From Burkholderiaceae bacterium (GTDB lineage: Bacteria; Pseudomonadota; Gammaproteobacteria; Burkholderiales; Burkholderiaceae_C), in the NCBI GenBank assembly GCA_913776825.1, contig CAJYPV010000020.1, forward strand, positions 124,001 through 188,000: 64,000 nt of DNA, in the 5' to 3' direction. Shown here in pieces: positions 60,501 to 64,000 of the stretch. The translations under genes were made by a program, and so were the position numbers. Every line of letters begins with the position of its first letter. Positions within the stretch are counted from its first letter, which is position 1. The notes beneath the pieces were generated by a model that saw nothing but the letters and a program-made list of their open reading frames with translations, searched no databases and was not told the origin of the DNA.

Positions 60501-60725
60501 GCCAGTGGCGCCGGCTCGGGCTCGCAGCGCGCGATCGGCGTCGGCGTGCTCGGCGGCATGGCCAGTGCGACCTTGCTCGGCATCTTCTTCGTGCCGCTGT
60601 TCTATCTGTGGGTCAAACAGCGCTTCAGCCGGGCGCATCGGCATCCGGACCAGCCCTCGCCGAACGGCCCTGCCGATGGCCAGGGCGATCGGCACGGCGA
60701 CGGAAAGGCGGAGGTGCAGGCATGA
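57525..60725 (+). CDS. RND multidrug efflux pump (AcrB/MexB-like)
   Basis: A 1066-residue inner-membrane proton-driven exporter of the HAE1 type with 12 transmembrane helices and two large periplasmic loops. It begins MASFFIDRPIFAWVIAI. The proton-relay aspartates are in GLLVDDAIVVVENVERLM, and the later helix has the conserved Lys in VGLSAKNAILIVEFAE. The terminal part ends in a His/Pro/Gly-rich tail. ATG at 57525 overlaps the adaptor stop. Substrates are probably amphipathic drugs. Specificity cannot be read from sequence. Confidence 0.96.
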   Translation: MASFFIDRPIFAWVIAIVIMLAGGAAVMTLPLERYPDIAPTRISINTSYPGASAKAIEDSVTQVIEQNLKGIDGLFSIESSSNASGGANTQLSFVAGTNPDLAQMQVQNKVSQSLSRLPQAVQAQGVRVTKAGSEPLMIVMLTSDDPSVTSADLGDYLSSTLQDIISRIEGVGDINVFGSGYAMRIWLDPARLQRYALVPGDVRNALQAQNTEVSAGQLGAQPAPEGQRLTAIITARAKLQTPEQFRNIVLRVQNDGSAVRLKDVARVELGRDSYTTNVRSSGVTAAGMAIVPASGANALKTAELVKAKFAELEPFFPAGMKIAITYDTTPFISVSIEGVVHTLIEAMVLVVAIMYLFMQNLRATLVPAIAVPVVLLGTFGVLAVAGYSINTLTMFGLVLAIGLLVDDAIVVVENVERLMREEGLSPRDATRASMKEISGALVGIAVVLSAVFIPMAFFGGSTGIIYRQFSITVVSAMVLSVLVAMSLSPALCATLLKPVRQGEHAAHSGPFAKQLDWFFGGFNRQFDRFTDRYERRVGWLTARGIRSFMVYVLLIAGLAVLYRTLPTSFLPDEDQGGLQIQVRMAPGATAERMEAVAQSIEAYLAEQKEVRFYNLVRGANGDQGSGQGFIRLTDWQDRKAKNQGAGALAERFSRELGKRVRDASVFVVQPPTVRGLGGSSGIQLFLQDLGGVGSEALIAARDQLIDAANRHPELSRARTNSLTETPQLQIDIDDHKAGTLGVTTSMINDTLSIALGSSYVNDFIDRGRVKRVLVQGEGAYRADPDALRYWYVRNASGEMVSFNAFAKASWMNGPRQLVRYNGSAAYEIQADVPPGVSSGAAMRAMEEVLRDMPKGIGFEWSGRSYQERLSGDQAPLLYAVSVLFIFLCLAALYESWSVPFSVMLVVPLGIIGALAASHLGGQMNDVFFQVGLLTTVGLSAKNAILIVEFAETLRGQGMSLLDATLKASRQRLRPILMTSLAFMMGVLPLAFASGAGSGSQRAIGVGVLGGMASATLLGIFFVPLFYLWVKQRFSRAHRHPDQPSPNGPADGQGDRHGDGKAEVQA

Positions 60726-62473
60726 CGCGCGCCTTTCAGACACACGACATGGACCGTGATGAGGGACGGACTGCGGCGGCGTTGACGGGCTCGACCGCGT
60801 CGGAGCGCGCGTTGGCGCTGAACCCGGCCCACGCCGCGCGACGGTCGTTGATTGCTGCGATCGCTGCGATAGCCACGAGCTGGCTCGGGGCCGCGTTGTT
60901 GTCGGCGTGTGGCAGTCTGGTCCCGCCGACCGAGACGCCGCGTCCGCCGCTGCGTGAGGACTTCCGCGTGGCGGATTTGCCGTCAGCGACGGCGGCGGCG
61001 TCGTCGCCGATGGCGGGATCGTCATCGGGCTCTGCTGCAACCTCGACCGCGACCTCGACCTCGACTGCGACCTCATCGGTCGGCGTCACGGCGACGCCGG
61101 CCAGCACGACAGGTTCAACAGGTTCAACAGGTTCAACAGGATCGACAGGATCGGTCTCTGCGACCGGCGCTGCCCGCGCGGCGGATGCCGCGACGGCCGC
61201 TCCTGAATGGCAAGGCTTCTTCGCCGATGCGCGACTCGATCGGGTGGTGGGACTGGCGCTGAGTCAGAACCGCAGCCTGCAGGCGAGTGCGGCGGCGGTG
61301 GAGCGGGTGCGGGCCCAATACCGCATCGCCGAAGCGGATCGGATGCCGGAGCTGTCAGCGGGCGGTTCGGTGACGCGTCAGCGCACCAGCAATGGCCAGG
61401 GCGCGACGACCACCTATGGCGTCAATCTCGGCCTCGCCAGTTATGAGATCGATCTTTTCAATCGACTGGGCAGCCTGGAAGGCGCCGCGTTGGCGCGGTT
61501 CCTTGCGCAACAGGAAACCCAGCGCAGCGCGCAGCTGAGCCTGGTGGCGGAGGTCGCCAATGCGTGGCTCACCCTGGCAGCGGAGCGCCAGCGCCTGGCG
61601 CTGTCGCAATCGCTGCTGGACAGCCAGCAGCGCAGCCTGAACCTCGCCGAGCGGCAATATCAGTTGGGCGCAACCTCCGGTCTGGTCCGTGCCCGTGCTC
61701 GCACGGCATTCGAGTCGGCGCGCGGGGACGCGGCGCGCAGTGCCAGCGCGGTGGCGCAGGCGCGGCTGCAACTGGAATTGCTGGTCGGCCAGCCTGTGCC
61801 GGAGGACTGGCTGCCAGGCGAGCAGATCACCGGCGATGTGACCGCGCTCCCGGCGATCCCGGGCGGTCTGCCGGCGGATGTGCTGCTGCAACGCCCCGAT
61901 CTGCGTGCGGCGGAGCAGCGTCTGCAGGCCGCGGCATTCGATGTCGGTGCGGCTCGGGCGGCGCGATTCCCGCGTCTGACGCTCACCGCCAGCGCGGGCA
62001 CGCGCAGTGCGGATCTGGACGGCCTCTTCAAGAGCGGCAGCGGGGTGTGGAGCCTGGTGCCTCAACTCGATCTGCCGCTGTTCGATGCCGGCGCGCGCCG
62101 GGCGCAGGTGGAGGTCAGCGAGGCGACTCGCCGCGAAGCGCTGGCCACCTACGAGTCCACCGTGCAGTCCGCCTTCCGCGAGGTCGCGGATGCCTTGGCC
62201 GTCCGTGATCGTTTGTCCGAGCGGCTGGACGCGCAGCAGGCCCAGGTCGATGCGGCGAGCGAGTCGCTGCGGATGGCGGAGAGCAGCTATCGCTTGGGCG
62301 GCAGCAGCCAGTTGGAGCTGCTGGATGCTCAGCGGACATTGGCGACCGCTCAGCAGGGCTTGGTGACGCTGCGGCTGACGGAGCAGTCCAATCGCGTGGC
62401 GCTGCTGCGGGCGTTGGGTGGTCGGTGGAATGCGGCGGGGTCGGTGCCGAGGGCGTCGGCGATTCAGCCGTAG
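60722..62473 (+). CDS. Outer-membrane efflux channel (OprM/NodT family lipoprotein)
   Basis: A 583-residue TolC-type channel, longer than OprM because of extra N-terminal sequence. The lipobox is LSAC (Cys63). Residues ~95-160 are a low-complexity Ser/Thr/Ala/Gly stretch including GSTGSTGSTGSTGS. The channel core starts WQGFFADARLDRVVGLAL. It contains two outer-membrane efflux repeats (ALSQNRSLQASAAAVERVRA; LPADVLLQRPDLRAAEQRLQ). The start overlaps the pump stop (ATGA). It completes the tripartite operon. Confidence 0.94.
   Translation: MTRAFQTHDMDRDEGRTAAALTGSTASERALALNPAHAARRSLIAAIAAIATSWLGAALLSACGSLVPPTETPRPPLREDFRVADLPSATAAASSPMAGSSSGSAATSTATSTSTATSSVGVTATPASTTGSTGSTGSTGSTGSVSATGAARAADAATAAPEWQGFFADARLDRVVGLALSQNRSLQASAAAVERVRAQYRIAEADRMPELSAGGSVTRQRTSNGQGATTTYGVNLGLASYEIDLFNRLGSLEGAALARFLAQQETQRSAQLSLVAEVANAWLTLAAERQRLALSQSLLDSQQRSLNLAERQYQLGATSGLVRARARTAFESARGDAARSASAVAQARLQLELLVGQPVPEDWLPGEQITGDVTALPAIPGGLPADVLLQRPDLRAAEQRLQAAAFDVGAARAARFPRLTLTASAGTRSADLDGLFKSGSGVWSLVPQLDLPLFDAGARRAQVEVSEATRREALATYESTVQSAFREVADALAVRDRLSERLDAQQAQVDAASESLRMAESSYRLGGSSQLELLDAQRTLATAQQGLVTLRLTEQSNRVALLRALGGRWNAAGSVPRASAIQP
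61112..61156 (+). repeat. Nine-base coding tandem repeat
   Basis: GGTTCAACA three times, then GGATCGACA and GGATCGGTC, encoding Gly-Ser-Thr repeats in the linker of the outer-membrane channel. Slippage would stay in frame and only change linker length. Confidence 0.8.
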
Positions 62474-62583
62474 ATTCGGATGCCGGTGGGGCAGGGGCAG
62501 GGGCAGCGGCTTCGGCTTCGGTGGCGGCTGCAGGCACTGCCACCGGTCGAGCAGGCGCGGCAGGCACCGGCCCGCCTGTCCGT

Positions 62584-62605
62584 TCAGGCGCTCCGCATTC
62601 ACTCC
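62584..62605 (-). repeat. Inverted copy of the 22-base element at 62802-62823
   Basis: Contains CAGGCGCTCCGCATTC, the reverse complement of the segment in the loop of the downstream palindrome, with one mismatch over 22 bases. Confidence 0.7.
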
Positions 62606-62778
62606 CAGGCGGGCCGGCGCCTGCCGCTTGAATCACCGAGCGTGTCGGGCCTTGGCGATGCGCGGCAGGGATGTTGAGCGTGGCTTTCGAGGTGCGCGAC
62701 GATCCGTGGACCTGTAGCGGGGCGACGTCCGACGGTTTGCCGGTTTGCCGGTCTGCCGGTTGGCTACACGGTGCCTCG

Positions 62779-62851
62779 GGACGGGGAAGCCCATGGCCCG
62801 TGGAGCGAATGCGGAGCGCCTGAGCGAAGCGGGCCATGGGCTTCTCCGTCC
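62779..62851. repeat. Long palindrome with 22-base arms
   Basis: Arms at 62779-62800 (core GAAGCCCATGGCCCG) and 62830-62851 (core CGGGCCATGGGCTTC) differ at one position that would be a G-U pair in RNA. The 29-base loop holds the 22-base element GGAGCGAATGCGG... shared with 62584-62605. It resembles a REP/MITE-like intergenic element and could form a very stable hairpin after the efflux operon. Confidence 0.75.
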
Positions 62852-63000
62852 GCGCTCGGTCCCTCGCATAGGAGCATCCGCAGCCCGGCGCCTTCGGGTC
62901 AGACGGGCGCTGCACCGATTGAGATCGTGGCTCCACCCATGCCCGCTGTGACCATGAAGCGTCGAGCCGGCGCGGCAGGCATCGAGCGTGTCGGGAACGG

Positions 63001-64000
63001 TCACAGTTCGACGACGGCGTCATCCAGTTGAAAGAAGACGCAGAGCGTGTGCGTGACCAGCTTGTTCTTCACGAGGTTCACCGCCAGGATGGCGAGCGCC
63101 GAGTCCTCCCGACAATCCCCTCGCTGCAGGCTGCCCCAGCGATTCGGCTGCTGATTCAGGCGCGCCATCATGTCCACCGTGTTTTGCTGTGGGACCAGAA
63201 CGTCCGTCGTGAAGTGGTACATCACGATGCGGGCATTGGGCAGCTCGTAGCGCTGATTGCTGCTCGCGAGGCTGTTCAATCCCAGCGCGGTGACCAGCGC
63301 CTTCTGCTGGCCGGACGCATAGGACGTCAGGAAACTGGGCAGGATCGAGCCATCCGTCGCGAAGACGGTCTTCGGATCCAGGCCGAGATTCTGAGTGAGC
63401 CTCATGCTTTCCAGGACCGCCCCGAACCGGCCCGCGACGAGGCTCAAGTCCTCGTCACGGGAGTACGCATCGCGTGCCGCACCCCCGACAGCCCGCAAGT
63501 TGGAATCGAAGGTGCGATACACGTCGTATGGCCCCTCCGCAGCGGATACGTAACGGACCTGGCCTTCCATCGCCAACTGAGGCAGGGCGGCCATGGTGGT
63601 GAATCCGCCTTCGGAACTGCCCACCACGCGGATGTCGCGGCCCAGTTCAGACTTGAATTGCTGGAGGAAATAGGCCCGAGCGGCACGAAGCATGTTTTGC
63701 GTATGTTCCGCAGCCTGGGAGGCCACGAGATACGCTTGCGGCAAGGACTTCGAATCGCCCACACCGATGAGGTCCGGTGCCAGGTAGATGTGGCCTCGTC
63801 CCGCGGCGATCATCCCCGGCAGCAGCATCGTTTCCGATGCCGAGGACGGGCCGGCTCTATCGCTGCCTTGGGCGCCTCGCTGCCCGATCAACATCGGCAT
63901 GCCGTTGTAGTTCACGGCTGGTCCGGTGCCGTCCTGCGTCGGATAGATCAACAGGCCGCTCAGCGTCACCGGTGCGCCGCTGGCATCACTGCTGAGATAG
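63001..64000 (-). CDS. Alpha/beta hydrolase, secretory-lipase-like (5' end cut)
   Basis: The reading frame is open through the window edge, upstream of the GTG at 63969 (in-frame residues YLSSDASGAP), so the true start lies outside. The visible ~333 residues include the lid or early core (GLLIYPTQDGTGPAVNYNGM), LAPDLIGVGDS, the nucleophile elbow VVGSSEGGFTT and a late segment VMYHFTTDVLVPQQNTVDM with a likely catalytic Asp. A Cys pair may form a disulfide near the end. I infer an exported lipase or esterase. The stop at 63001 faces the repeat-rich gap after the efflux operon. Confidence 0.8.
   Translation of the reverse strand, partial: YLSSDASGAPVTLSGLLIYPTQDGTGPAVNYNGMPMLIGQRGAQGSDRAGPSSASETMLLPGMIAAGRGHIYLAPDLIGVGDSKSLPQAYLVASQAAEHTQNMLRAARAYFLQQFKSELGRDIRVVGSSEGGFTTMAALPQLAMEGQVRYVSAAEGPYDVYRTFDSNLRAVGGAARDAYSRDEDLSLVAGRFGAVLESMRLTQNLGLDPKTVFATDGSILPSFLTSYASGQQKALVTALGLNSLASSNQRYELPNARIVMYHFTTDVLVPQQNTVDMMARLNQQPNRWGSLQRGDCREDSALAILAVNLVKNKLVTHTLCVFFQLDDAVVEL

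Larger units (their letters stand above)
62474..63000. other. 527-base non-coding region with inverted repeats
   Basis: No credible gene. It contains a GCCGGTTT-type short tandem run near 62733-62761, a long palindrome at 62779-62851, and a 22-base element whose inverted copy lies 200 bases upstream. Overlapping short frames in several phases are by-products of these repeats. Confidence 0.6.

Noticed and set aside
57297..61076. Very long open frame (about 1259 codons) on the minus strand opposite the RND pump
   Set aside because: It is a shadow of GC-rich codon bias on the opposite strand. The product is His/Gln/Arg-rich with no domain, and the plus-strand genes are unambiguous.
62115..63023. 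Minus-strand frame of 302 codons through the end of the efflux channel gene and the repeat region
   Set aside because: Pro/Ala/Thr-rich product with no family, overlapping a real gene and built partly from inverted repeats.

Overview
The window is about 64 kb of very GC-rich, densely coding chromosome from a Gram-negative bacterium. TonB-dependent receptors, an RND efflux system, the fkpB-ispH pair, a complete kynurenine-pathway operon and a glucokinase-RpiR fusion together point to Burkholderiales (Betaproteobacteria), most likely the Roseateles/Mitsuaria/Rubrivivax group. That placement is inferred from gene content and protein style, not from a marker search. I found no rRNA, prophage, insertion sequence or CRISPR array. 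The first and last genes are cut by the window edges.

Layout. 1-6.6 kb: the end of a TonB-dependent siderophore or metallophore receptor, translationally coupled to a complete peptide/nickel-type ABC importer (binding protein, two permeases, fused double ATPase). 6.7-13.2 kb: housekeeping block with a TonB-like protein, Smr protein, radC, fkpB-ispH, serS and tRNA-Ser(CGA). 13.6-17.6 kb: an EF-hand protein behind a flagellar-type (sigma-28) promoter, a small conserved protein, and a LytS/LytTR-type two-component pair. 18.0-25.0 kb: aminopeptidase P, kynA-kynU-kynB for tryptophan to anthranilate, a thioesterase and glutaryl-CoA dehydrogenase. 25.1-34.1 kb: EamA transporter, chemoreceptor, membrane-anchored Mrr-like nuclease, and several secreted or lipid-anchored proteins (esterase-like, CsgG-like, DUF2145).

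34.5-41.9 kb is the most unusual part. An operon encodes a large lipoprotein, a trypsin-like protease fused to a SleB-type cell-wall hydrolase, and a 955-residue membrane protein ending in a peptidoglycan-binding-like segment and a TIGR02594-like amidase domain. Facing it is a papain-like, toxin-like protein whose N-terminus resembles leaders of eCIS-associated cargo. 42.2-46.5 kb: mipA with an OmpR/QseB-type two-component pair, then a Xre/RES toxin-antitoxin module.

46.6-53.6 kb: a glucokinase-RpiR(HexR) fusion, a divergent second glucokinase, and a large carbohydrate-type TonB receptor. Three near-perfect TGTAG-N5-CTACA sites lie in front of these genes, which looks like a small local HexR regulon linking outer-membrane sugar uptake to phosphorylation. 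53.8-62.5 kb: BaeSR-like two-component system divergent from an RND tripartite efflux operon (adaptor, pump, outer-membrane channel). 62.5-63.0 kb: a non-coding stretch rich in inverted repeats. 63.0 kb to the end: a partial alpha/beta hydrolase.
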